A stretch of DNA of 64,000 nt from Cohnella zeiphila (GCF_014212055.1 NZ_JACJVO010000056.1:53503-117502), one strand, 5' to 3'. Shown: positions 33,521-42,028, counted from the first letter of the stretch. Numbers and translations are program-made. The notes: generated from the sequence alone by a model not told the origin.

Positions 33521-33549
33521 ATAATACCACAGAAATCGAATCCCTTCAG
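33521..33549 (-). promoter_or_regulatory. Possible extended -10 promoter of the DAC-TPR gene
   Basis: Minus-strand TGGTATTAT (an extended -10) with a weak -35 (CTGAAG) at 17 nt. It lies about 50 nt upstream of the TTG start preferred for the DAC-TPR gene, which suggests this gene can be transcribed apart from the upstream DUF2953 gene. Confidence 0.4.
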
Positions 33550-33583
33550 CCGGGGAAGAAAGAGGTCGATCATGGAATCTGTC

Positions 33584-34276
33584 TTAAGCTTTCGCGGGAG
33601 GGCGCATCCAATCTCGCCAAGCCCGGTACGCTTGCCGAATGCGGACGGTTCGCCGGCCGAGCCGGAGAAAACAAAGGACAGCCGTTCCCGCACGGATGCG
33701 GAAATCGGCTTCCCAGACGAAAGAGAACTCGATCCCGGAATAGACCGGGCGGACGCTGCCGTGGGGGTGGGCGGTCAGCCGAACGAAGTGCGCGGCTAAC
33801 GCGGTGAAACAGCCCATCACGCTCCAGAGCAGTCCCGAGAGCGTTGCGGTCGAGGCCGCTTCCCCGGTTCCGAGCCGCACGTCGGTCCGCCAGCGCGTGC
33901 ATTCCACCTTGCTCATCGTCTGCCGCAGCCAGGGGGCGAAATCCCGGGTGGACGTTCGAATCGCCCCGAACGCCTTCCGATAGCGCCGCATCGAGTGCCG
34001 GCCGAAGCGCCGCTTTTCCGGCTCGGCGCTCCGGCCGAAGCCCGCCATGCGGCTGTTCCGCTCCTGGTTATAGACGAGATGGCCTCCCTTTAACAGAATG
34101 GCCGGTATGACCGTGCGCATGCGAACGATCCCGTAGACCGCCCGAACGATGACGACAAGCTGATCGTACTTCCCGCTGTGGGAGTACCGAACCCGGACTT
34201 TCACCGTCGACAGCAGCGCCAATATGCCCAGCAGCAGCAGAGCCGCCGCCAGCCCCGTCCACAACCAAAAAGCCAT
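33584..34276 (-). CDS. DUF2953 family protein (YtfI-like)
   Basis: A 230-residue protein with an N-terminal membrane helix (WLWTGLAAALLLLGILALLS, 4-23) followed by a basic, beta-rich part (VKVRVRYSHSGKYDQLVVIV). The WRTDVRLGTGEAASTATLSG segment and the second hydrophobic stretch are typical of DUF2953. In other Firmicutes this gene directly precedes the ytfJ/gerW gene; here the DAC-TPR gene lies between the two. Function unknown, assumed linked to sporulation by neighbourhood. Confidence 0.8.
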   Translation of the reverse strand: MAFWLWTGLAAALLLLGILALLSTVKVRVRYSHSGKYDQLVVIVRAVYGIVRMRTVIPAILLKGGHLVYNQERNSRMAGFGRSAEPEKRRFGRHSMRRYRKAFGAIRTSTRDFAPWLRQTMSKVECTRWRTDVRLGTGEAASTATLSGLLWSVMGCFTALAAHFVRLTAHPHGSVRPVYSGIEFSFVWEADFRIRAGTAVLCFLRLGRRTVRIRQAYRAWRDWMRPPAKA

Positions 34277-34344
34277 ACTTTCCCCGCCTTTCGCTTGGGA
34301 TAGTATGGCCTTTCATCCTGACGCTTCATTCGTTTGCCATCGTT

Positions 34345-34959
34345 TCAATCGGCTTCCAGCGCGTTCAAGTCGTCCATCGAGAGCTGGCGGCCTTCGATCC
34401 GTTCGAACAGATGCTGGGTGCGCTCCTCGAGATCGTCGTCCCCTTCGCTCACGACCGGGTCCGGAAGCTCGTTCAGGCTCGCCAGGCCGAAGTAATCGAG
34501 GAACGACTTGGTCGTCCCGTACAGAATCGGCCGGCCGAGCGCGTCCGCCCTGCCCACTTCCTCGATCAAGTCCTTGACGACGAGCGTGTGGAGAGCACGG
34601 TCCGCCTTTACGCCGCGGATCTCTTCGATCTCGACGCGGGTGATCGGCTGCCGGTAGGCGATAATCGCCAGCGTCTCCAGCGCGGCCTGGGACAGGGAAG
34701 AGCGGGCCGGCGAATAGGCCAGCTTCTCGAAATACGGAGCATGGTCGGGGGCGGTCGTCAGACGGAAGCTGCCCGCCACCTCGACGATGCGGATTCCCCG
34801 CTTGCCGCGGACAAGGTTCGTTTGAAGATCCTTGAGCACGTCGCGCACGACGTCCGCGTCCATCTCCACCACTTCGGCCATCGCCTTGACGCTGAGGCCT
34901 TCGTCGCCGGAGACGAACAGCAGTCCTTCAAGTATCGATTTCAATTTCGAATAATCCAT
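34345..34959 (-). CDS. scpB: Segregation and condensation protein ScpB
   Basis: A 204-residue protein of two winged-helix domains (KLKSILEGLLFVSGDEGL at the start; LETLAIIAYRQPITRVEIEE in the middle; GRPILYGTTKSFLDYFGL near the end). ScpB with ScpA binds SMC to form condensin. The ATG has GGAGGGG upstream and lies 32 nt inside the scpA reading frame, a tight overlap. Confidence 0.96.
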   Translation of the reverse strand: MDYSKLKSILEGLLFVSGDEGLSVKAMAEVVEMDADVVRDVLKDLQTNLVRGKRGIRIVEVAGSFRLTTAPDHAPYFEKLAYSPARSSLSQAALETLAIIAYRQPITRVEIEEIRGVKADRALHTLVVKDLIEEVGRADALGRPILYGTTKSFLDYFGLASLNELPDPVVSEGDDDLEERTQHLFERIEGRQLSMDDLNALEAD

Positions 34960-35728
34960 CGTCCGACCCCTCCTTCCCCGTCCAAGCCAGCACAATCTCG
35001 TCGAACAGCCGATGCTGGTAGCACGATACCCAGCGGCGCTTCATCAGCTCCAGGATGGCCAGAAACGTCACGACGATCTCCTGGCGGTCCGGCTCGTCGC
35101 CGATCAGCTGCGAGAACAACACCTTCCCGTCTCCGTCTTCCGAACGGCCTTTCAGCGCATCCATAATATCGCGGATCCGGTCCTTGATCGAGATCTCGTC
35201 CCGCTGGATGGCGGCGATCCGGTTGCGTCCCTGGACACGGCGAAGCGCCTTGCGAAACGCGCGCACGAGGTCGTCCACATGCAGCCCTTCGACAGGGTTC
35301 CGGGCAATCTCCGCCGCGTAAGGGGCCAGATCCGCCGGCTCTCGCGTAAAGACGAGGCTGCGCTCGTACTCCTGCTCTCGCAGCTGGCTGGCCGCCGCCT
35401 TGAACTTCCGGTACTCGATCAGCTTGCGAATCAGCTCCTCGCGCGGATCGAGCCCGTCGTCGTCTTCCACCGTCAGCCACGGTTCTTCGGTGACGGGCGG
35501 CTTCGGCAGCAGCTGCCGGCTTTTCATAGAGAGAAGCGTAGCCGCCATCACCAGAAATTCGCTGGTCACGTCCAGTTCCAGCTCCTGCATGGCCTCCAGA
35601 TAGCTGATGTATTGATCCGTTATCTCGCTGATCGAGATGTCCTGGATGTCGATCTCCGCCTTGTCGATCAGGTGGAGCAGCAAATCCAGAGGTCCCTCGA
35701 ACGTCTCAAGCTTGTAAAGCACCGTCAC
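34928..35728 (-). CDS. scpA: Segregation and condensation protein ScpA (kleisin)
   Basis: A 266-residue kleisin. The N-terminus YKLETFEGPLDLLLHLIDKAEIDI binds the SMC neck and the C-terminal winged helix (VVTFLAILELMKRRWVSCYQ) binds the SMC head. The start is a GTG with AAGGTGA 7 nt upstream. It follows ribH by 87 nt, in which a perfect inverted GGCGCGCC pair lies (35765-35780). Confidence 0.96.
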   Translation of the reverse strand: MTVLYKLETFEGPLDLLLHLIDKAEIDIQDISISEITDQYISYLEAMQELELDVTSEFLVMAATLLSMKSRQLLPKPPVTEEPWLTVEDDDGLDPREELIRKLIEYRKFKAAASQLREQEYERSLVFTREPADLAPYAAEIARNPVEGLHVDDLVRAFRKALRRVQGRNRIAAIQRDEISIKDRIRDIMDALKGRSEDGDGKVLFSQLIGDEPDRQEIVVTFLAILELMKRRWVSCYQHRLFDEIVLAWTGKEGSDDGLFEIEIDT

Positions 35729-35815
35729 GGCGAATCGTCACCTTCCCATTCGGAGTTCACGCGAGGCGCGCCGGCGCGCCTATGGGCCTGCATCGCCCCG
35801 CCTTGGCTCCGAAGG

Positions 35816-36286
35816 TCAGCCCTTCAGCGCCTGCGTCAAATTCGCCATCTCGATGGCGCTCACGGCGGCTTCCCAGCCTTTGTTGCCGGCCTTCGTGCCG
35901 GCCCGCTCCACCGCCTGCTCGATGCTGTCGACGGTCAGCACGCCGAAGATCGTCGGCACGCCGGTCTTCAGGCCGATCGCCGCCACTCCTTTGGCCGCCT
36001 CGTTGCACACGTAGTCAAAGTGCGGCGTCGAACCGCGAATGACCGCGCCGAGCGTCACGACGGCGTCGTACTTGCCGCTCTCCGCCATCTTCTGGGTGAT
36101 CAGCGGAATTTCGAACGCGCCGGGCACCCACGCGATCTCGACGTCGTCTTCCTCCGCCCCGTGGCGCTTGAACGCGTCGAGCGCTCCTCCAAGCAGACGG
36201 GAGGAGATAAACTCGTTGAATCTTCCAACGACGATGCCGTACTTGAATCCTTGCGAGACGAGCTTGCCTTCATATACAACTGCCAT
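35816..36286 (-). CDS. ribH: 6,7-dimethyl-8-ribityllumazine synthase
   Basis: A 156-residue lumazine synthase. GRFNEFISSRLLGGALDAF, GAFEIPLITQ, GAVIRGSTPHFDYVCNEAAKG and PTIFGVLTVDSIEQA are the standard family blocks; the His of the HFD motif is the proton donor. It joins ArP with dihydroxybutanone phosphate in the penultimate step of riboflavin synthesis. It is the last gene of the rib operon. Confidence 0.97.
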   Translation of the reverse strand: MAVVYEGKLVSQGFKYGIVVGRFNEFISSRLLGGALDAFKRHGAEEDDVEIAWVPGAFEIPLITQKMAESGKYDAVVTLGAVIRGSTPHFDYVCNEAAKGVAAIGLKTGVPTIFGVLTVDSIEQAVERAGTKAGNKGWEAAVSAIEMANLTQALKG

Positions 36287-36292
36287 GAATCG

Positions 36293-37594
36293 TCATCCTC
36301 TCCTCGGCCCTGCAGCCGGTTGTTCGTTTTGTTCGACCGCTTGAAGCGGGACGTCGTCCTGGAAAGAAAGCAGGTGTCCCAGCTTCGCTTTCTTCGTATG
36401 AAGATACCGGGTGTTGTCTTCGTTCTCGGCCATCTGCAGCGGCACCCGCTCGACGACGCTCAGGCCGTAGCCTTCGAGTCCCTTGATTTTGCGGGGGTTG
36501 TTCGTGAGCAGCCTCATCCGGCGAATGCCGAGATCCTTCAGGATCTGCGCGCCGATGCCGTAATCGCGGAGGTCGGGCGCGAAGCCTAGCTTCAGGTTGG
36601 CGTCGACCGTATCCAGCCCTTGCTCCTGCAGCACGTAAGCGCGCAGCTTGTTGATCAGGCCGATACCCCGTCCTTCCTGACGCATATACAATAACACGCC
36701 GCTGCCCGCTTCGTCGATCTGTCTCAAGGCCGCTTCCAGCTGAGGACCGCAGTCGCAGCGGTGGGAATGGAACACGTCGCCGGTCAGGCATTCGGAATGA
36801 ACCCGCACGAGCACCGGTTGTTCTCCGTCGATGTCGCCCTTGACGAAAGCCACATGCTCCTTGGAGTCGAGCGCGTTCGTATAGGCGATCGCCCGGAACT
36901 CGCCGAAGTCGGTCGGCATCCTCGCTTCCACTTCGCGCTTCACGAGCTTCTCCGTCTCGTTCCGGTAACGGATCAGGTCCTTGATCGTGATCAGCTTGAG
37001 GCCGTGCTGCTTCGTGAATTCGAGCAGGTCGGGCAGGCGGGCCATCGTGCCGTCTTCCTTGATGATCTCGCAGATGACGGCCGCCGGCGTGCCGCCGCAC
37101 AGACGGGCCAGGTCGATCGCCGCTTCCGTATGCCCTGCCCGGCGGAGCACGCCGCCGTCCTTGGCGATCAGCGGGAAAATATGGCCCGGCCGGCGAAAGT
37201 CGGAAGCGCCCGCCGCGGGATCGATCAAGCCGCGAACGGTGGCCGCGCGCTCGTGAGCGGAGATGCCGGTCGACGTCGACGCATGGTCGACCGACACGGT
37301 GAACGCGGTGCCGTGATAATCCGTATTGTGGCTTACCATCGGCGGGAGGTCAAGCTGTTCCGCCCGCTCCTGCGTGATCGGAACGCAGACGAGGCCTCTC
37401 GCCTCCGAGATCATGAAGTTGATCGCTTCCGGCGTCGCGTAATCCGCGAGGACGATCAGATCTCCTTCGTTCTCCCGGTCCTCGTCGTCCACGACGACGA
37501 CAAGCTTGCCCTGCTTCAAATCCTGAATGGCAGCCTCGACCGAATCGAATTGCGCTGCCGGAAGAGCATGATCCATTGGGTTGTCGTTTTGCAT
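36293..37594 (-). CDS. ribBA: Bifunctional DHBP synthase / GTP cyclohydrolase II
   Basis: A 433-residue fusion. The DHBP synthase half (about 15-215) has VVVDDEDRENEGDL and HTEAAIDLARLCG; the GTP cyclohydrolase II half has zinc ligands in SECLTGDVFHSHRCDCGPQ, the RQEGRGIGL loop and LTNNPRKI. It makes both precursors of lumazine. The C-terminal tail is some 30 residues longer than usual. The ATG has AAGGAGAGAG upstream. Confidence 0.97.
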   Translation of the reverse strand: MQNDNPMDHALPAAQFDSVEAAIQDLKQGKLVVVVDDEDRENEGDLIVLADYATPEAINFMISEARGLVCVPITQERAEQLDLPPMVSHNTDYHGTAFTVSVDHASTSTGISAHERAATVRGLIDPAAGASDFRRPGHIFPLIAKDGGVLRRAGHTEAAIDLARLCGGTPAAVICEIIKEDGTMARLPDLLEFTKQHGLKLITIKDLIRYRNETEKLVKREVEARMPTDFGEFRAIAYTNALDSKEHVAFVKGDIDGEQPVLVRVHSECLTGDVFHSHRCDCGPQLEAALRQIDEAGSGVLLYMRQEGRGIGLINKLRAYVLQEQGLDTVDANLKLGFAPDLRDYGIGAQILKDLGIRRMRLLTNNPRKIKGLEGYGLSVVERVPLQMAENEDNTRYLHTKKAKLGHLLSFQDDVPLQAVEQNEQPAAGPRRG

Positions 37595-37614
37595 GGGGTC
37601 TCTCTCCTTTTCTC

Positions 37615-38280
37615 TCAAAATCCGAATTCCCGAAGCTTCGACTCGGTCAGGCCGCCGAATCGTACCGGCGCGGCGGAGCCTTCCGGCCGGCCGAGCAGAC
37701 GGGCGACGTACTTGCCGAGAATGTCGTTCTCGATATTGATCGTATCCCCCGGACGCTTATATTGCAGCGCCGTCTCCCGCAGCGTGTGCGGTATGATGGA
37801 GACGGTCAGCGTGCCGGCCGCCGCGTCGATCGAGACGATCGTCAGGCTGATGCCGTCCAGCGTCACCGAGCCTTGGGGCACCGCGAGCCGCAGCAGATCT
37901 TCGTCGCTTGGCTTCACGGTGAACACGACCGCGTTCGCTTCCGCCTGACGGCGGACGATAACGCCGGTGCCGTCCACGTGCCCCTGCACGATATGGCCGC
38001 CGAACCGGTCGCCCGCCCGCATCGCCCGCTCCAGGTTGACCGGCGCCCCCGGCTGCAGGCCGCTTAAGTTCGTATGGCGGTAGGTCTCCGGCATGACGTC
38101 GACGGCGAAGGAGTCCCCGCCGAACGAGATGACGGTCAGGCAGACGCCGTTCACCGCGATGCTGTCCCCCAGCTTGACGTCCTCCAGCACCTTGTCCGCC
38201 GCGACGGTCAGCACCATCGCCTCGCCCTGGCGCACCGCCCGCCGCAGCGAGCCGATTTCTTCGATCAATCCCGTAAACAT
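37615..38280 (-). CDS. ribE: Riboflavin synthase, alpha chain
   Basis: A 221-residue protein with the duplicated lumazine-binding barrels: MFTGLIEEIG at the start, then NGVCLTVISF in barrel one and LDGISLTIVSID in barrel two, with GHIVQGHVDGTG between. It converts two lumazines to riboflavin. The ATG has GGGAGGG upstream. It lies between ribD and ribBA. Confidence 0.97.
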   Translation of the reverse strand: MFTGLIEEIGSLRRAVRQGEAMVLTVAADKVLEDVKLGDSIAVNGVCLTVISFGGDSFAVDVMPETYRHTNLSGLQPGAPVNLERAMRAGDRFGGHIVQGHVDGTGVIVRRQAEANAVVFTVKPSDEDLLRLAVPQGSVTLDGISLTIVSIDAAAGTLTVSIIPHTLRETALQYKRPGDTINIENDILGKYVARLLGRPEGSAAPVRFGGLTESKLREFGF

Positions 38281-38309
38281 ACGGTCATCCCTCCCTTCGA
38301 AAACCCGGT

Positions 38310-39404
38310 TTACGTCCATGCCGGGTACCCCGTCACGCACCAATCGTCGCCGAAGCGCTCGATCTCTACGTCCCGAAGGCGCAGCGCCTCGTCCATCGAG
38401 GCCGGCCCCTCATGCGCGAACGCGGACGGCGCCTCTCCTCCGACGATCTTCGGAGCGTAAAACAGCATCAGCTTGTCGGCCAAACCGGCCTCGATCAAAG
38501 CGCCGTTCAACCGTCCGCCTCCTTCAACCAGCACCGAGCCGATCTCCCGCCGTCCAAGCTCCGCGAACGCGGCGGCCAGATCGACGCGCGGGCCGTCTCC
38601 GCAGACGATCACTTCGGCTCCCAAGCCGCGAATCCGTTCCGCCCGTTCGGCCGGCGCTGCCGCCGTCGTCAGCACGAGAGTCGGCGCCTCCGCGCCGAGC
38701 ACGCGCGCCGAGTCCGGCAAGCGCAGCGCCGAATCGACCACGATCCGGACCGGGTGCAGGCCCGGGACCGACAGCCGGGTCGTCAGTTCCGGATCGTCCG
38801 CCAGAACCGTTCCGACGCCGACCATGATCGCGTCGTGACGATGGCGGAGCGTGTGCACCGCCTCGCGTGCCGCCGGTCCGGTGATCCACTTGCTGTGCCC
38901 GGTACGGGCGGCAAGCTTGCCGTCAAGCGTCAGCGCCGTCTTGATCGTCACGAACGGCAGCCCGGTCTGAATGTATTTGTTGAACGCTTCGTTCAGCCGC
39001 GTCGATTCGTCGCCCAGCAGCCCGACTTCCGCCGCGATGCCGGCTTCCCGCAAACGGGCGACGCCCCGGCCGGCGACGACCGGATTCGGATCGAGCGTCG
39101 CCACGACGACGCGGGCCACTCCCTCGCGGATCAGCCGCTCGCAGCAGGGCGGCGTGCGGCCGTGGTGGCTGCACGGCTCCAGCGTCACGTAAGCCGTTCC
39201 GCCGCGGGCCCGCTCGCCGGCCATATCCAGGGCGTGCACTTCCGCGTGCGCTTCCCCTCGCCGAAGATGAGCCCCGATGCCGACGATCCGGCCGTCGTTC
39301 ACGACGACGCAGCCTACCGCCGGGTTGATGCCCGTCTGGCCGGCGGCTCCCTTCGCCGTATTCAAAGCAAGACGCATGTAATACTCATCGTTCAAAATTT
39401 CCAA
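38310..39404 (-). CDS. ribD: Riboflavin biosynthesis deaminase/reductase RibD
   Basis: A 364-residue bifunctional enzyme. The deaminase half has HAEVHAL and TLEPCSHHGRTPPCCERL with the zinc His/Cys set; the reductase half has KTALTLDGKLA and SVLVEGGGRLNGALI. It carries out steps two and three after GTP opening. The TTG start chosen (reading M-E-I-L-N-D-E-Y-Y) has GGGGGG about 11 nt upstream; the ATG 30 nt later would cut into the conserved N-terminus. Confidence 0.95.
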   Translation of the reverse strand: MEILNDEYYMRLALNTAKGAAGQTGINPAVGCVVVNDGRIVGIGAHLRRGEAHAEVHALDMAGERARGGTAYVTLEPCSHHGRTPPCCERLIREGVARVVVATLDPNPVVAGRGVARLREAGIAAEVGLLGDESTRLNEAFNKYIQTGLPFVTIKTALTLDGKLAARTGHSKWITGPAAREAVHTLRHRHDAIMVGVGTVLADDPELTTRLSVPGLHPVRIVVDSALRLPDSARVLGAEAPTLVLTTAAAPAERAERIRGLGAEVIVCGDGPRVDLAAAFAELGRREIGSVLVEGGGRLNGALIEAGLADKLMLFYAPKIVGGEAPSAFAHEGPASMDEALRLRDVEIERFGDDWCVTGYPAWT

Positions 39405-39442
39405 TCGCCGCTGTTCCCCCCTAGCCCGCGACAAACGCAACA

Positions 39443-39471
39443 AACCCCCGGGTTCAAGCTCCCCGGGGGTT
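39443..39471 (-). terminator. Terminator-like hairpin in the rib leader, upstream of ribD
   Basis: On the minus strand AACCCCCGGGG, an 8-nt loop region and CCCGGGGGTT, followed by TTTGTTGCGTTTG. It ends about 22 nt before the ribD ribosome binding site and is the best candidate for the attenuator controlled by the FMN riboswitch, although it lies nearly 290 nt from the aptamer and its T-run is broken. Confidence 0.7.
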
Positions 39472-39646
39472 GGCGGTCACACAGCATCGAACAGACCGTA
39501 TGCGGCGCGTTCATCGGGCATGGACGGCGAAAAATCGAGGCGACAGGACGTCAAGCCGCCCGGCAGCGCAAGGCCGCCGAGGCCGGCCGATCCCGGTCTC
39601 ATCATTCGCATCTTCCAAGGCGTTCCGTCTCCGAACCTATACCGCT

Positions 39647-39690
39647 TTATTTTGTGAAAAAAGGAACATACAGATGCGTTCACAAAATAA
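39647..39690. repeat. AT-rich 12-bp perfect inverted repeat in the rib leader
   Basis: TTATTTTGTGAA (39647-39658) and TTCACAAAATAA (39679-39690), separated by 20 nt. It is far richer in A/T than its surroundings and lies between the FMN aptamer and the terminator-like hairpin. Confidence 0.8.
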
Positions 39691-39737
39691 TGCGGATCCT
39701 GCGCGGAATCGAAACGTCCGATCCATTGCCGAATCAC

Positions 39738-39942
39738 GCGCGGCACGGCCGCGCTGCGCTTCCTTCTCCCATCCAGACTGTTACTGTCGGTCCCGGACTC
39801 GCACCAGGTCCACCGCATCACGCACACCGGTCGTCCGGTAGCAACGATGACGGGTCACGGACTGACGGAAGCCGGACGGCGCTTGCCGCCCCTGAGCCCC
39901 CGATCACCGCCGGTGAGGAATTGCACCTCGCCCCGAAGGTAA
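39738..39942 (-). ncRNA. FMN riboswitch (RFN element) with adjacent hairpin
   Basis: On the minus strand the aptamer runs from about 39942 to 39758. Conserved blocks are visible in order: CTTCGGGGCGAGGTGCAATT, CCTCACCGGCGGT, GGTGGACCTGGTGCGAGTCC, GGGACCGACAGTAACAGTC and TGGATGGGAGAAGGA. Four nt after the aptamer is a 7-bp hairpin GCGCGGC/GCCGCGC (39754-39738) without a T-run. FMN binding should lower expression of ribD-ribE-ribBA-ribH. Confidence 0.96.
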
Positions 39943-40014
39943 GTCGCTGATTCACTTGTCATTTCGACGGGGATCTTCGGGATTCCCCGAGAAGATACAC
40001 CATCGTTGATGGGA

Positions 40015-40043
40015 ATCGTACCACTCCAAGCCGAAAAAAGCAA
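40015..40043 (-). promoter_or_regulatory. Sigma-A promoter of the riboflavin operon
   Basis: Minus-strand TTGCTT, 17-nt spacer, TACGAT, placing the start of transcription about 65 nt before the FMN aptamer. Confidence 0.7.
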
Positions 40044-40173
40044 TACTTCCGCCAAGATAAAACAGGCTCATGGATCGAATCGGACAAACATAAACGGCAG
40101 GCAGGTGTTTCGCCCATTGGGAATAAGTGTAAATGAAGGGTAAGAAAGCATAGATGAGAAGGAGGCGAACTTG

Positions 40174-40290
40174 ATGACCCGGATTCGTCGGATCCCGCTT
40201 CGAACCTACCTCACCTTGCTCGTGTCGGAAGTCGCGATGACCATGGAAGCCGAAGCGTCCAGGCGCCCGATTCGTCCGCCCGGCCGCTAG
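40174..40290 (+). CDS. Candidate 38-residue small protein
   Basis: A short frame reading MTRIRRIPLRTYLTLL and ending RRPIRPPGR, with seven Arg and a central acidic helix (MTMEAEA). What supports it is an almost perfect ribosome binding site (GAAGGAGG, 7 nt before the ATG) in otherwise non-coding sequence. It stops 3 nt before the convergent MgtC-family gene ends. I recognise no family. It could be a regulatory leader or a true small protein. Confidence 0.45.
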   Translation: MTRIRRIPLRTYLTLLVSEVAMTMEAEASRRPIRPPGR

Positions 40291-40293
40291 GCG

Positions 40294-40959
40294 TTACCCT
40301 TTCAGCTCGACCGAAGTTACCGAGCCGGCGCGCTGCAGCAGCGCCAGCAGTTCGCCGGCATCGCCGCCGGGAGGCCACTTCACGAACAGTTCCAGCGTCC
40401 ACTCTCCCTCGTCCGACATCTCCGCCAGAAAGCGCTCGACCGCGATCTGACGTTCCTTAAGCAAGCCGAGTATTCGCTCCGTTACGCCCGGATCGTTCGC
40501 GGCCTTCAACACCAGATGCTCCTGCTTGTTCGAAGAAGAGAACCACCGCAGAGGACTGTGCAGCGCCGTCTGCGCGACCAGGATGATCACCGTGACGCCG
40601 ATTCCGATCGCGTACAGCCCGGCTCCCGTCGCCATGCCGGTTCCGGCCGTCGCCCATACGCCCGCGGCCGTCGTAAGCCCTTTCACCGTCATCTTTTGCA
40701 AAAAGATCATCCCCGCGCCGAGAAAACTGACGCCGCTGACGACCTGCGCCGCGATCCGCGAAGGATCCAGCGTCAGATTGTCCCAGCCCAGCTGGTCGCG
40801 AAAGCCGTACTTGGAGATGACCATCATGAGCGAGGCGCCCACCGCTACGATAAAATGCGTTTTGATGCCGGCTTCCTTCATCCGGTTTTTGCGCTCGTAC
40901 CCGATGCATGCGCCGCAGATTCCCGCTATGACCACTCTAAGCAGCCATTCGAATTCCAT
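40294..40959 (-). CDS. MgtC/SapB family membrane protein
   Basis: A 221-residue protein. Four to five hydrophobic helices occupy residues 1-130 with the MgtC signatures GACIGYERKNR, GIKTHFIVAVGASLMM and VSFLGAGMIFLQ; a cytoplasmic ACT-like domain (about 140-221) follows. MgtC proteins act in Mg2+ homeostasis and modulate membrane ATPase activity. The ATG has GGAGGTG upstream. Divergent to it starts the small coiled-coil gene. Confidence 0.92.
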   Translation of the reverse strand: MEFEWLLRVVIAGICGACIGYERKNRMKEAGIKTHFIVAVGASLMMVISKYGFRDQLGWDNLTLDPSRIAAQVVSGVSFLGAGMIFLQKMTVKGLTTAAGVWATAGTGMATGAGLYAIGIGVTVIILVAQTALHSPLRWFSSSNKQEHLVLKAANDPGVTERILGLLKERQIAVERFLAEMSDEGEWTLELFVKWPPGGDAGELLALLQRAGSVTSVELKG

Positions 40960-41060
40960 TCCAACACCTCCGTCCGTCGTGATTGCGCGGCTTTTTTGCA
41001 GTACAATTAACACCATAATACTTGAAAGCCCTTTATTCAAGCCTTCGAAGGAGCGAATCG

Positions 41061-41258
41061 ATGAGAACAGCCGATCAGATCAAGCGGAAATTCAACGAAT
41101 TGGCCGCTCAAAAAAAAGAGCTGCAGTCCCGGCTCGAAAAGTCCGAAGGGGACGGCAGCGGCGCGATCCGTGAACGGATCGGCAGAATCGACGAGCAGAT
41201 GCTGCTGCTCGAATGGGTATTGAACGAGCCGCTGGGAAGCTACCACGGCCATTCGTAA
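41061..41258 (+). CDS. Small predicted coiled-coil protein
   Basis: A 65-residue charged protein (start MRTADQIKRKFNELAAQKKE, then LEKSEGDGSGAIRERIGRID) with heptad-like spacing, so likely one long helical hairpin. AAGGAG stands upstream of the ATG. Its last 19 nt overlap the convergent TatD gene tail-to-tail. It resembles short uncharacterised helical proteins of Paenibacillaceae; no function is evident. Confidence 0.7.
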   Translation: MRTADQIKRKFNELAAQKKELQSRLEKSEGDGSGAIRERIGRIDEQMLLLEWVLNEPLGSYHGHS

Positions 41259-42028
41259 AAATGTTTCGTGTTTCGCTCCACGATCCGCTCCATCTCCCGA
41301 GGATCCAGACCTTTGAGCGCCGCCAACGCCCGAACGACGTCGCGCGTCATCTCCGGCCCCGTCCGGCGCCCGGCGAACGGCCCTTCGAACGGCCAGGGAC
41401 CGTCCGTCTCGGCCATGATCAGCCCGAGCGGATAGGCGACAGCCAGCTCTCGTATTTCGTCCTCGTAGACGATGTCCGGCGCGAAGGAGATCATGCAGCC
41501 GCGGTCCGCCATCCGTCGCTGCGACTCGGGAGACCCTTTGAACCAGTGAAAATGGGCCTTCCGGACGCGATGCCGCTCCAGCAGCTCCAACGCCTTGTCC
41601 GCATCCTCGTAGACGGCGTGCAGCACGATCGGCCGGTCCAGCTCCGCCGCCAGCGCGGCGAACCGATCCAACTGCCGAACATAAGGCGCTTCGTCAAACG
41701 GCTCTCCAGCCGCCCCCTTCTCTTTGCGGAGGTAGTAAGGCAGGCCCACCTCGCCGATGGCGAACGGCTCGTGCCGGCGTTCTCGAATCCACCCGCACAG
41801 CTCTTCCAGCTCCCCGGCTTCCAGCGCGGGCTGTTCGGGATGATGCCCGTAAGCCGGCAGCACGCGTCCCGGATATTTCCGCGCGAGTTCGCGCGTCTCG
41901 ACGCAGGAAGCCCTCCCCGTCGAGACGGCGACCGCCCCGCCGACATCGCCGGCGAAAGCTTTCCTCAGCATGTCGTCCCGTTCTTCGGGCGGATAGCCGT
42001 CCAGATGAATATGCGCGTCATAAAGCAT
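41240..42028 (-). CDS. TatD-family metal-dependent hydrolase in the thiamine-precursor operon
   Basis: A 262-residue TIM-barrel hydrolase. YDAHIHLDG (3-11) is the H-x-H metal site, AIGEVGLPYY the Glu motif, PIVLHAV the middle His, KAHFHWFKGS the next His and MAETDGPWP the late Asp. Its start overlaps the ABC ATPase stop by 11 nt, so it belongs to the TPP-controlled operon. TatD enzymes are best known as 3'-5' DNA exonucleases, but in this operon a role in freeing the pyrimidine precursor, like the amidohydrolase YlmB, is conceivable (inference). Confidence 0.85.
   Translation of the reverse strand: MLYDAHIHLDGYPPEERDDMLRKAFAGDVGGAVAVSTGRASCVETRELARKYPGRVLPAYGHHPEQPALEAGELEELCGWIRERRHEPFAIGEVGLPYYLRKEKGAAGEPFDEAPYVRQLDRFAALAAELDRPIVLHAVYEDADKALELLERHRVRKAHFHWFKGSPESQRRMADRGCMISFAPDIVYEDEIRELAVAYPLGLIMAETDGPWPFEGPFAGRRTGPEMTRDVVRALAALKGLDPREMERIVERNTKHFYEWPW

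Noticed and set aside
35765..35780. Perfect GGCGCGCC inverted pair between ribH and scpA as a terminator
   Set aside because: No loop and no T-run; probably chance or a minor structure.
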